A stretch of 15,028 nucleotides of DNA from JBAZYZ01 sp964361185. Its GTDB lineage: Bacteria; Patescibacteriota; Minisyncoccia; Phycocordibacterales; VMEP01. Location of the stretch: NCBI GenBank assembly GCA_964361185.1, contig CAYHZS010000016.1:1-15028 (forward strand). The letters are read 5' to 3'. The position numbers and the translations under genes were made by a program. Below, piece after piece: positions 7,680-13,787 of the stretch. Positions within the stretch are counted from its first letter, which is position 1, and every line of letters starts with the position of its first letter. The notes under the pieces are model-generated. The model made no database searches, was not told the origin of the DNA, and was given only the letters and a program-made list of their open reading frames with translations.

Positions 7680-7955
7680 TTACCTGTAATTGGCGACTTG
7701 GACGGAATCATCTTCGCTGGGATAATCGTACTTCCCGTGCAAAGCGCCGAGTTTGCCAAGCGCCCAAAACTTGAGGCTAAATGGCACCCAGCCGGACATG
7801 GTCATGGAAATCTTTATGTAAACCTTCTCCCTGATTCTGTCCACCCTGGTCATTCTCTTGTAGAGCGACTTCTTCCTTTCGGCGACCGCTTTTTCATTTC
7901 TGCTCCTACCTTCGCCCTTGCCCCCTTGGATAAGGGTTAACTTTGGCTTATCCAT
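7680..7955 (-). CDS. Small unknown basic protein (91 aa)
   Basis: Not recognised. The start at 7955 (MDKPKLTLIQGGKGEG) is chosen over an upstream ATG at 8000 because GAGAGGGGA precedes it at proper distance, while the upstream ATG has no ribosome binding site. The protein is Lys/Arg-rich in its first half (RSRNEKAVAERKKSLYKRMTR and onward), has a moderately hydrophobic patch (MTMSGWVPFSLKFWALGKLG) and ends acidic (YPSEDDSVQVANYR). The basic region could bind nucleic acid, which is a guess. It is a monocistronic unit between two minus-strand terminators. Confidence 0.72.
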   Translation of the reverse strand: MDKPKLTLIQGGKGEGRSRNEKAVAERKKSLYKRMTRVDRIREKVYIKISMTMSGWVPFSLKFWALGKLGALHGKYDYPSEDDSVQVANYR

Positions 7956-8020
7956 GTTCCCCTCTCGGTTGTAATCTATATACTGAGAAAATACTGGCAT
8001 TTTGCGGCGAGAATATCAAT

Positions 8021-8051
8021 AAAAAGAAAAGGGCGGCCGTGATGGCCGCCC
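8021..8051 (-). terminator. Terminator of the 81-aa membrane protein gene
   Basis: GGGCGGCC-GTGAT-GGCCGCCC (8031-8051) is a perfect 8-bp GC stem followed on the minus strand by TTTTCTTTTT. It lies 12 bases after the stop at 8064. Confidence 0.92.
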
Positions 8052-8063
8052 CCGTTTGCATTA

Positions 8064-8309
8064 CTATCCCCGGATCCTGTTGCCGAGGGCAACGAGCAAT
8101 CTACCAATCACTTGGCGGGCGGGTCGAACCGTTGTACAGATCAACCACCGGGCCACCCGACTGATAGCCCGAACGGGGCCCCAGAAAGCAATGGCTACAC
8201 CCCTCTCTTGGCCAACAATAAAACCAAGAGCCATGACCCAAGCCCAGAGCGCGACTACGAGCACAACCACCCCAGTGGTGATTGCGTACAGATTCACAAG
8301 GTCTTCCAT
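8064..8309 (-). CDS. Small unknown membrane protein (81 aa)
   Basis: Not recognised. The ATG at 8309 follows GGAGG at six bases, and a strong terminator follows the stop. Residues about 9-32 form a clear transmembrane helix (YAITTGVVVLVVALWAWVMALG). A second, weaker hydrophobic stretch follows (GVAIAFWGPV), then a basic C-terminal half with many Arg (RAISRVARW, VRPARQVIGRLL) that may be an amphipathic helix. The DNA looks richer in G and C than the surrounding housekeeping genes. With the 59-aa gene upstream it may form a unit of small membrane proteins. Confidence 0.72.
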   Translation of the reverse strand: MEDLVNLYAITTGVVVLVVALWAWVMALGFIVGQERGVAIAFWGPVRAISRVARWLICTTVRPARQVIGRLLVALGNRIRG

Positions 8310-8535
8310 TTTCTTCCTCCCTCTAAAATAATGCTTGTCAATAAAACTTCCGCCTTGCAGGGGTGGAAGATGCTCCGTGGTTTATCTGCGAACCGGCCAC
8401 GATCTCGCTTAGCTATACGAGTTAAGCAACAACCGCAATCGTATTTGTTTGGTTCCGCTTTCGGCCGACTTCGTTCGCGACGGGACCTTTCTCGCTTTTA
8501 AAACCCGCGGTAAACATCCGTCCACCCCCGAGCAT
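8310..8535 (-). other. 226-base stretch between two small membrane-protein genes, with a possible 31-codon ORF
   Basis: On the minus strand an ATG at 8517 preceded by GGTGG opens a 31-codon frame ending at 8422. Its second half reads VANEVGRKRNQTNTIAVVA, and the stop lies in the loop of a 6-bp helix (ATACGA / TCGTAT). It could be a tiny protein or part of a structured RNA. A GGGGGTGG near 8529 could pair with CCACCCCT near 8360. No terminator is evident after the 59-aa gene. Confidence 0.3.
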
Positions 8536-8715
8536 TTATGGAACTACCATCGTCAGAACAAAAAGGATGAAAAAAACAAATGCTGACCCCACAACCAGTT
8601 TTGAGGCTGTGGTTGTATCCCTCCCTATCCTTTGGTTTTTCCTGACGCGAGCCACAGCTAGCACCCCGATTAGAAATGAAACTGGAGCCAAAACAAGAAA
8701 AATTGTCTTAATCAT
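8536..8715 (-). CDS. Small unknown two-helix membrane protein (59 aa)
   Basis: The gene is short and easily missed, but well supported: the ATG at 8715 follows GGAGG at four bases, and a near-consensus promoter lies at 8789-8761. The product MIKTIFLVLAPVSFLIGVLA begins with a transmembrane helix, has a short basic loop (ARVRKNQRIGRD) and a second helix (about residues 39-58, LVVGSAFVFFILFVLTMVVP). This is a hairpin topology with the loop probably cytoplasmic because of its positive charge. Function unknown. It is divergent from clpP and upstream of the 81-aa membrane protein on the same strand. Confidence 0.75.
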   Translation of the reverse strand: MIKTIFLVLAPVSFLIGVLAVARVRKNQRIGRDTTTASKLVVGSAFVFFILFVLTMVVP

Positions 8716-8760
8716 GGAACCTCCACCTCGGGATATGGAAAGGAAAATTAACCTTCCCGC

Positions 8761-8789
8761 AGGATAGCATATAATTACACCATTGTCAA
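8761..8789 (-). promoter_or_regulatory. Near-consensus sigma70-type promoter for the 59-aa gene
   Basis: On the minus strand TTGACA (8789-8784), a 17-base spacer and TATCCT (8766-8761) give a start near 8754 and a leader of about 39 bases carrying the SD. Confidence 0.8.
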
Positions 8790-8810
8790 GTACGCCAAAA
8801 AACCGTTTCT

Positions 8811-8819
8811 TGCTATACT
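8811..8819 (+). promoter_or_regulatory. Extended -10 promoter of clpP
   Basis: TGCTATACT fits an extended -10. No good -35 lies at normal spacing. Transcription would start near 8826, leaving a leader of under 20 bases without an SD. Confidence 0.6.
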
Positions 8820-8844
8820 CCCCTTGTAACCAGCCAATAAAACC

Positions 8845-9465
8845 ATGCTAATACCAACAGTTATCGAGAAAAGTCAGTTCGGCGAACGCGCTTATGATAT
8901 CTATTCCCGTCTGCTACGCGAACGCATCATATTTTTGGGCGGGCCAATAGACGATTATGTTTCAAACATAGTTATCGCCCAGCTCATATTCCTCGCCTCG
9001 GAAGACCCAAAGCGGGATATTTCCCTGTATATTAACTCTCCCGGTGGTTCCGTCACGGCTGGGCTTGCCATTTTAGACACGATGAATTTCATCAAGCCAG
9101 ACATTTCCACCACCTGTATCGGTATGGCCGCTTCAATGGGCGCCATGATTCTCTCTGCCGGGGCCAAGGGCAAAAGATTTATTCTGCCAAACGCCGAAGT
9201 GATGATTCATCAACCCATGGGAGGAGCCGAGGGACAAGCTTCCGACATTGCCATTTCCGCCAAACATATTCTCCGCACCAGAGAGAATCTCTATAAAATG
9301 CTCGCCAAAAACACCGGCCAGCCTCTTGCCACGATAGAAAAAGATGCCGATCGCGACTATTTCATGTCCGCCGAAGAGGCCAAAAAGTACGGCCTGGTTG
9401 ATGACATCATAAAATCGCGCGAATTCGCCGGAACTCACCCCGAAAAAGAGAAGAATGGTAGGTAA
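8845..9465 (+). CDS. clpP: ATP-dependent Clp protease proteolytic subunit
   Basis: ClpP is the serine peptidase barrel that degrades proteins delivered by ClpX or ClpC-type unfoldases. The 206-aa length is standard. The catalytic triad is complete: Ser97 in GMAASMGA, His122 in MIHQP, Asp171 in DADRDYFM. SPGGSVTAG (65-73), which shapes the oxyanion region, is also present. No Clp ATPase gene is next to it. The start ATG lacks an SD. A diverged copy of the DNA around this start codon lies just after the gene (9526-9558). A long hairpin terminator follows. Confidence 0.97.
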   Translation: MLIPTVIEKSQFGERAYDIYSRLLRERIIFLGGPIDDYVSNIVIAQLIFLASEDPKRDISLYINSPGGSVTAGLAILDTMNFIKPDISTTCIGMAASMGAMILSAGAKGKRFILPNAEVMIHQPMGGAEGQASDIAISAKHILRTRENLYKMLAKNTGQPLATIEKDADRDYFMSAEEAKKYGLVDDIIKSREFAGTHPEKEKNGR

Positions 9466-9478
9466 AATACTGGTTCTC

Positions 9479-9524
9479 AAGCAAAAATCTACCCCCTCGA
9501 CAAGCTCGGGGGGGATTTTTGCTT
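9479..9524 (+). terminator. Terminator after clpP
   Basis: An 11-bp outer stem (AAGCAAAAATC / GATTTTTGCTT) encloses a C-run pairing with a G-run. The T-run is inside the right arm rather than after it, so efficiency is uncertain. Confidence 0.75.
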
Positions 9525-9529
9525 ACCCT

Positions 9530-9558
9530 TTGTAACCGGCCAAGAATTATGCTAATAT
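9530..9558 (+). promoter_or_regulatory. Promoter of rny
   Basis: TTGTAA (9530-9535), a 17-base spacer and extended -10 TGC-TAATAT (9550-9558) predict a start near 9565 and a leader of about 145 bases. The element overlaps a sequence resembling the clpP start region. Confidence 0.7.
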
Positions 9559-9709
9559 AAAAGTGTTATCTTATTAATTTTTTCGCCAAAAAGCTTGCTT
9601 CAAATAAATGTTTACTGCTTTACTGCCTAATTTTCCTTATATTAAAGACATTTCTGCGGAATCTCGAAAAAAGGGAGTTGTATTAAACTACTAAAGGAAG
9701 TCGGCTCAT
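9559..9709 (+). other. Long rny leader with a possible 28-codon upstream ORF
   Basis: The AT-rich leader contains ATG at 9608 opening a 28-codon frame (MFTALLPNFPYIKDISAESR onward) that stops at 9692-9694, just at the AAAGGAAG (9693-9700) serving rny. Its own ribosome binding site is not visible. It might couple translation to rny or be chance. Confidence 0.3.
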
Positions 9710-11257
9710 TTGGCGCCTGAAACGTCTATGAGCTTAAAAATTGTTCTGGCACTCGCGGGAGTTGCCGGTATTGCCGGCATAGCTGTCGGCTATTTTCTGC
9801 GCTGGATTATTACCTTGGGCAAAAAAGGCTCCATTGAGCTTGAGATAAAGCAAACCCTGCTTGTCGCAAAAGAAGAATCCACCAAAATAATCAACGATGC
9901 GACCAAGAAAGCCGAGAGTCGGCTCGCTGAATTGCGTGAGGAAGAGAAAAAGCATGAAACTGAATTCAAGAAGACGGAGGAACGCTTTATAAAAAAAGAG
10001 GGTTTTCTTGACGAACGCCAGCGTGAATTCGACAAGGAAGCTGAAAACATAAAGACAAAAATAGAGGAAGTAAAGCGTCTCAAGGAAAAAGCCGAGGTGC
10101 TGGAAAAAGAAAAAGAGGAGGAGCTTCAAAGGATTTCCGGCCTGACGGTTGAAACCGCGAAAGATGAAATACTTCGAGATGTAGAGAAAAAATACGAAGA
10201 AGATTTAATGGTCCGCATGCAGAAGATTGAAATGGCGAGCGCGGACAAGCTGGACCGCAAAGCCAAAGACATTCTGGCCACTTCAATACAAAGACTGGCC
10301 TCTTCCACCGCATCGGAGGTCATGACCACTTCTGTTTCTCTTCCCAACGAGGAAATCAAAGGCAAAATAATCGGCAAGGAAGGCCGAAATATAAGGGCTT
10401 TTGAGCGCGCGGCTGGAGTTGAACTAATCGTTGACGACACTCCGGGTTCCATTATCATTTCTTCTTTCGACCCGGTGCGCAGGCAGATTGCGCGAGTTGC
10501 TCTTGAAAACCTGATTTTGGACGGACGCATTCAGCCGGTAAAAATAGAGGAGATGCTCGAGAAAGCCAAAACTGAAATAAACAAAATCATCAAAGAAAAG
10601 GGGGAGCAGGCCGTGTATGAATGCGGATTGTTTAACCTTGATCCGAGAATTATTTCAATCTTAGGACGTTTGTATTTCCGCACAAGTTATGGACAAAATG
10701 TGCTTCAGCATTCGCTTGAAATGGCGCATATTTCGGCAATGCTCGCTGAAGAGTTGGGCGCGGACGTGACAATAGCTAAAGCTGGAGCCCTTCTTCATGA
10801 TCTGGGCAAAGCCGTTGATCACGAAGTTCAAGGCACGCACGTGGAAATAGGCAGGAGAATACTCCAGAAATTCGGTGCCGATGTCCGTATTATCCAAGCC
10901 ATGCAGTCGCATCACGAAGAATATCCTTATGAAACCATCGAGTCCATTATTGTGCAAACGGCTGATGCTATTTCCGGCGGACGCCCCGGAGCCAGGCGCG
11001 ACACGGTGGAAAATTACATAAAAAGACTGGGCGACCTCGAGGCCATAGCCAATTCATTCGAAGGAGTGGAGAAGACATACGCGCTCCAAGCCGGCCGTGA
11101 AGTACGTGTATTCGTCTATCCCGAGAAAGTGACCGACATACAAGCCAAAGAAATGGCCCGTGAAATAGCCCTGCGCGTGGAAAAAGAGCTTAAATACCCC
11201 GGTGAAATAAAAATCGCTGTCATAAGGGAATCAAGAAACATAGAGTACGCGAGGTAG
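9710..11257 (+). CDS. rny: Ribonuclease Y, membrane-anchored endoribonuclease
   Basis: RNase Y initiates mRNA decay at the cytoplasmic membrane. The order is classical: N-terminal transmembrane helix (about residues 8-36), long charged coiled coil (about 40-200), KH domain with IIGKEGRNIRAFE (220-232), HD domain with His334 in LQHSLEMAH and the HD pair in LLHDLGK (361-367), and the conserved C-terminus ending KIAVIRESRNIEYAR. At 515 aa it is full length. I take the TTG at 9710 because AAAGGAAG lies nine bases before it. The ATG at 9728 would shorten the protein by six residues and cannot be excluded. Confidence 0.96.
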   Translation: MAPETSMSLKIVLALAGVAGIAGIAVGYFLRWIITLGKKGSIELEIKQTLLVAKEESTKIINDATKKAESRLAELREEEKKHETEFKKTEERFIKKEGFLDERQREFDKEAENIKTKIEEVKRLKEKAEVLEKEKEEELQRISGLTVETAKDEILRDVEKKYEEDLMVRMQKIEMASADKLDRKAKDILATSIQRLASSTASEVMTTSVSLPNEEIKGKIIGKEGRNIRAFERAAGVELIVDDTPGSIIISSFDPVRRQIARVALENLILDGRIQPVKIEEMLEKAKTEINKIIKEKGEQAVYECGLFNLDPRIISILGRLYFRTSYGQNVLQHSLEMAHISAMLAEELGADVTIAKAGALLHDLGKAVDHEVQGTHVEIGRRILQKFGADVRIIQAMQSHHEEYPYETIESIIVQTADAISGGRPGARRDTVENYIKRLGDLEAIANSFEGVEKTYALQAGREVRVFVYPEKVTDIQAKEMAREIALRVEKELKYPGEIKIAVIRESRNIEYAR

Positions 11258-11294
11258 GAATCGTGTAACTTGTAACGTATAGCGTGTAACTTTT

Positions 11295-11328
11295 CAAAAT
11301 AGCCTTACAAAGTAAGGCTATTTTGTTT
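11295..11328 (+). terminator. Terminator after rny
   Basis: A 14-bp perfect stem (11295-11308 with 11312-11325) closes on a three-base AAA loop. The right arm and tail read CTATTTTGTTT. Confidence 0.85.
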
Positions 11329-11390
11329 AATAGTACTTTTTGTTGCAACGTATAAATCCAATGTTTTGCGCTACGAGTTTTACGTTACAT

Positions 11391-11442
11391 TTTTCCGCAA
11401 TACCATAAAAAACAAGCTTGTTTTTTATGGTATTGCGGAAAA
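11391..11442. repeat. 52-bp perfect palindrome upstream of the HU gene
   Basis: Each arm is 26 bases, and the arms meet at AAGCTT with no loop. The right arm holds the TTGCGG that serves as the likely -35 of the HU promoter. It could extrude as a cruciform, act as a regulator site, or form an RNA hairpin in read-through from rny. It is not needed as a terminator, since a separate one lies at 11295. Confidence 0.9.
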
Positions 11443-11460
11443 TATGGCTTACTATATAAT
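11433..11460 (+). promoter_or_regulatory. Promoter of the HU gene
   Basis: TTGCGG (11433-11438), a 16-base spacer and TATAAT (11455-11460) give a leader of about 60 bases. The -35 lies inside the right arm of the 52-bp palindrome. Confidence 0.65.
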
Positions 11461-11528
11461 CTTATTCAGGACTTCAGAATCAAAAGTAAGTTGGTCGAGA
11501 ATTTAATAATTTTAATTTTTTAAAAAAT

Positions 11529-11801
11529 ATGAATAAAGCAGGTCTCGCAGATGTTGTTCACGGCATTGTGGGCGGTACGAAAGTACAGGCCGAACAAGTT
11601 GTTGATTCAATAATCAATACAATCGCAAGCACGCTTAAGAAAGGAGAAGAAGTATCAGTTGCAGGTCTTGGCATCTTTTCAGTCAAGAAGCGCGCAGCTC
11701 GCACGGCGCGTAATCCTCGCACCGGAGAAGCGGTACAGGTCAAAGCCATGAATGTGCCTAAGTTCCGCGCAGCCAAGGCATTAAAAGACGCAGTTAAGTA
11801 A
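11529..11801 (+). CDS. HU-family DNA-binding protein
   Basis: HU-type proteins bend and compact DNA and bind distorted structures such as four-way junctions. The 90-aa length and sequence are typical: N-terminal helices (MNKAGLADVVHGIVGGTKVQ), the turn GLGIFSVKKRAARTARNPRTGE containing the DNA-contacting RNPRTGE arm, and a C-terminal helix (FRAAKALKDAVK). It is a stand-alone gene with its own promoter and terminator, and the start has no SD. Whether it functions as HU or IHF cannot be told from sequence. An HU homodimer is likeliest, as no partner is present. Confidence 0.96.
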   Translation: MNKAGLADVVHGIVGGTKVQAEQVVDSIINTIASTLKKGEEVSVAGLGIFSVKKRAARTARNPRTGEAVQVKAMNVPKFRAAKALKDAVK

Positions 11802-11817
11802 GAATTTTCTCTAGAGG

Positions 11818-11857
11818 AAATCAAAAAACTCCGCATCGTGCGGGGTTTTTTGATTTT
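11818..11857 (+). terminator. Terminator after the HU gene
   Basis: An 18-bp stem with one G-T pair (11818-11835 with 11839-11856) and a three-base loop contains TTTTTTGATTTT in its 3' arm. Confidence 0.9.
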
Positions 11858-11858
11858 G

Positions 11859-11877
11859 GTGCGGGATGGGAGAATCG
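11859..11877. repeat. Copy of the 3' end of tRNA-Gly(UCC)
   Basis: GTGCGGGATGGGAGAATCG is repeated exactly at 12004-12022, where it is the 3' end of the intact tRNA gene on the minus strand plus one flanking base. A partial inverted copy, CGATTCTCC, lies at 11948-11956. The 126 bases between the direct repeats hold no gene. Confidence 0.85.
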
Positions 11878-11961
11878 GTCACGTATAAAATTCTGCCGAA
11901 TTTTTGCGCGACCCCGACTCCCCCGACCTACGTCGGAGTCCGTCTTTCGATTCTCCGCCTG

Positions 11962-12004
11962 CATTATGAAAACAGCCCAGGAACTATGGGCCGTTTTCAT
12001 AATG
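11962..12004 (-). terminator. Hairpin directly after tRNA-Gly(UCC)
   Basis: A 12-bp stem (CATTATGAAAAC / GTTTTCATAATG), one mismatch, then five more pairs and a 7-base loop. It abuts the tRNA 3' end. No T tract follows, so it may be a processing or termination hairpin. Confidence 0.55.
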
Positions 12005-12075
12005 TGCGGGATGGGAGAATCGAACTCCCGATCTCAGTTTGGAAAACTGATGTTATACCATTTAACTAATCCCGC
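12005..12075 (-). tRNA. tRNA-Gly (anticodon UCC)
   Basis: 71 bases with a 7-bp acceptor stem (GCGGGAT / ATCCCGC), discriminator A, D arm GTTAAATGGTATAAC, anticodon stem TCAGT / ACTGA with loop TTTCCAA (anticodon TCC), and T arm GGGAGTTCGATTCTCCC. No CCA is encoded, so it must be added after transcription. Confidence 0.95.
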
Positions 12076-12082
12076 TTAGTAA

Positions 12083-12112
12083 TTTATACAACTTACAACA
12101 AATCCAAAACAA
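12083..12112 (-). promoter_or_regulatory. Probable promoter of tRNA-Gly(UCC)
   Basis: On the minus strand TTGTTT (12112-12107), an 18-base spacer and TATAAA (12088-12083). Only seven bases separate the -10 from the tRNA, so the transcript would have almost no 5' leader. Confidence 0.5.
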
Positions 12113-12125
12113 AAGAAAGTTTGTC

Positions 12126-12134
12126 TGATATAAT
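12126..12134 (+). promoter_or_regulatory. Extended -10 promoter of the protease gene
   Basis: TGATATAAT ends eight bases before the ATG at 12143, which predicts a leaderless mRNA. This also argues against the in-frame TTG at 12134, which overlaps the -10 itself. Confidence 0.72.
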
Positions 12135-12142
12135 TGGCCGGT

Positions 12143-13306
12143 ATGAACGCCTTTCTGGCAAAAATATCAGCCTTTCTGGCGGGGATAATTACGATTTTCT
12201 CCCCTGCCTCCTATACGGCGCCAACAGAATCTTCTGTGCCAAAACCAATTTATCCGGTTGCCAAAGTGGCCACGACCACAAGGCCAGTTGGGGCAATCCT
12301 CAAAATAGCCGAAGATAAAGAAATTGAACCTGCGCCCGCTCCTAAATTGGCTCCGAAAAAAAACCCGGCAATTGAAGCAAGGGCCAAGCCCTCTCCCCCA
12401 TCTCCTGTCCAGATAAAACCAAAGGATCTTATTCCCCTCGAAGAGCTCCATAAAAGAGTCCGTGCTTCTATCGTCAATATCCTATGCGTCACAAAAACAG
12501 GAGGAGATTTGCAGCCTATAAGCGGTAGCGGAATTATAATAAGCAAGAGCGGAATCATCTTAACCAATGCGCACGTAGTACAATATATGCTCCTTAAAGA
12601 CTACGAGATAAAGGACTTTATCTCTTGTGTCGGCAGAACCGGAAGCCCTGCGACTACGGCTTACAAAATAGACTTGCTTTACTTTCCCGCCCAATGGCTC
12701 GCGGATAACGCCAAGATGATCAAGCAGGAACACCCTGAGGGTACGGGAGAAAATGACTTCGCCCTGCTCCTAATCACCGGTTCGGCAAATGGAAATCCTT
12801 TGCCGGAATCTTTCCCCTTCGTCGAAATAGAAACTGACCAAAAAAATATTACGGGTGACGTTCCTGTTCTCCTTTCGGGCTATCCGGCAAATTTTTTAGG
12901 GGGAATAGAGACCCAAAGGGATCTGTGGCTCACCTCAAGTCCGTCATTTCTTACAAAACTATATTATTTCAATGACAAAGAAAACGTGGATGCTTTTTCG
13001 GTAGGTTCAAATATCCTAGCCCAGAAGGGCGTCTCCGGCGGAAGCTCCGTGAACCAATGGACCGGACGACTGGATGGAATACTTACGACTGTAACCCAGG
13101 GAGCAACAACCGGTGAACGCGACTTAATGGCTATATCTTTGGCTCACATAGACCGCAGTTTCAAAAAAAGCACTGGGGAAAGCTTGGGCGAATTCTTGAA
13201 TAAAGACCCTGTAAAATCACTTTCCGTATTCAGAGAGAAAGGTCTCCCCTCTTTGATTAAAACCCTAACCACCGCCGTGGAGAGCACAAGTACTCCCAGT
13301 CAATAA
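12143..13306 (+). CDS. Secreted or membrane-anchored trypsin-like serine protease
   Basis: The 387-aa protein begins with a hydrophobic signal or anchor (about residues 5-20), followed by a Pro/Ala/Lys-rich linker to about residue 95, so the catalytic domain should lie outside the cytoplasm. The chymotrypsin-fold triad is visible: His144 in TNAHVV, Asp205 in ENDFALL and Ser298 in GVSGGSS. SGSGIIISKSGIILTNAHVV is typical of the HtrA/trypsin-like group. There is no recognisable PDZ domain after the protease domain, so this is not a classical DegP. The ATG at 12143 is chosen because the -10 lies eight bases upstream. It is convergent with the next gene, 12 bases away. Confidence 0.9.
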   Translation: MNAFLAKISAFLAGIITIFSPASYTAPTESSVPKPIYPVAKVATTTRPVGAILKIAEDKEIEPAPAPKLAPKKNPAIEARAKPSPPSPVQIKPKDLIPLEELHKRVRASIVNILCVTKTGGDLQPISGSGIIISKSGIILTNAHVVQYMLLKDYEIKDFISCVGRTGSPATTAYKIDLLYFPAQWLADNAKMIKQEHPEGTGENDFALLLITGSANGNPLPESFPFVEIETDQKNITGDVPVLLSGYPANFLGGIETQRDLWLTSSPSFLTKLYYFNDKENVDAFSVGSNILAQKGVSGGSSVNQWTGRLDGILTTVTQGATTGERDLMAISLAHIDRSFKKSTGESLGEFLNKDPVKSLSVFREKGLPSLIKTLTTAVESTSTPSQ

Positions 13307-13318
13307 GCTGACCAAAAT

Positions 13319-13768
13319 TTATTCCGGAATAATGCTTATCTCGCTAGGCAAATCATCTCCGTTTACCTTTATTATCTGAGTCGGAATAACTGAATCATAT
13401 GAAATATATTCGGCGGGAGAACGTTTTATAAACTTATCTTTAGGCAAAATATAAACATAACCGATTGTCGCGTTGGAAATCTGATCGCGCGTTTTTTTGG
13501 TCATGCGGAAAAACAAACCTTTGTTTGTATAGCTAAAACTGCTTCTGAAGTTTTTCAGATTATTTTTATTCACAACAGCCATGAAAATCGCTATCTCAGC
13601 AAAAGGAGTAGCATGCACTCCTGGTTTATCATCCGTTGTTTTATGACCGTCAGCAAAATTGTAAGCTTGATGAGGTTCAAGCGTTTCGGTTTTGTATCCT
13701 GAGCCATGAAAAAGAACACTCCCCTCTTTTTCTAGTTTCTCCAATAAAATCCTAGACATTGTCTTCAT
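13319..13768 (-). CDS. Orphan protein with an HGS motif, possibly ADP-ribosyltransferase-like
   Basis: I cannot name the family with certainty. Features resembling ADP-ribosyltransferase folds are an early strand with VLFHGSGYKTETLEP, then GVHATPFAEIAIFMAV, and late in the protein AEYISYDSVIPTQIIKV, where a Glu before a Val-x-Pro strand could be catalytic. This is inference from motif layout only. There is no signal peptide or membrane helix. Three in-frame starts exist: GTG at 13789 (inside an inverted repeat), ATG at 13768 and ATG at 13759. None has an SD. I give 13768 (149 aa). It is a single gene with no visible antitoxin neighbour and converges on the protease gene. Confidence 0.7.
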   Translation of the reverse strand: MKTMSRILLEKLEKEGSVLFHGSGYKTETLEPHQAYNFADGHKTTDDKPGVHATPFAEIAIFMAVVNKNNLKNFRSSFSYTNKGLFFRMTKKTRDQISNATIGYVYILPKDKFIKRSPAEYISYDSVIPTQIIKVNGDDLPSEISIIPE

Positions 13769-13787
13769 TCGGGCTACTGGGAATTTC

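Noticed and set aside
7956..8000. Longer form of the 91-aa protein starting at ATG 8000
   Set aside because: No ribosome binding site precedes that ATG, whereas the ATG at 7955 has GAGAGGGGA.
7698..8501. Plus-strand ORFs overlapping the small minus-strand genes
   Set aside because: They lack ribosome binding sites and overlap each other and the terminators. The minus-strand frames have SDs, promoters and terminators.
8358..8530. Definite call of tmRNA (ssrA) on the minus strand
   Set aside because: The tag-like ORF is suggestive, but the conserved 5' GG-TTCGAC element, pseudoknots and a T arm are not visible and the span is too short. Kept only as a low-interest finding.
11866..12069. Plus-strand ORF of 67 codons ending RDGRIELPISVWKTDVIPFN
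   Set aside because: It is the antisense of tRNA-Gly(UCC) and of the duplicated tRNA end. Such peptides are a usual artefact opposite tRNA genes.
12134..12142. TTG start for the serine protease, three codons upstream of the ATG
   Set aside because: The TTG shares its first base with the TATAAT -10, so it would lie upstream of the transcription start.
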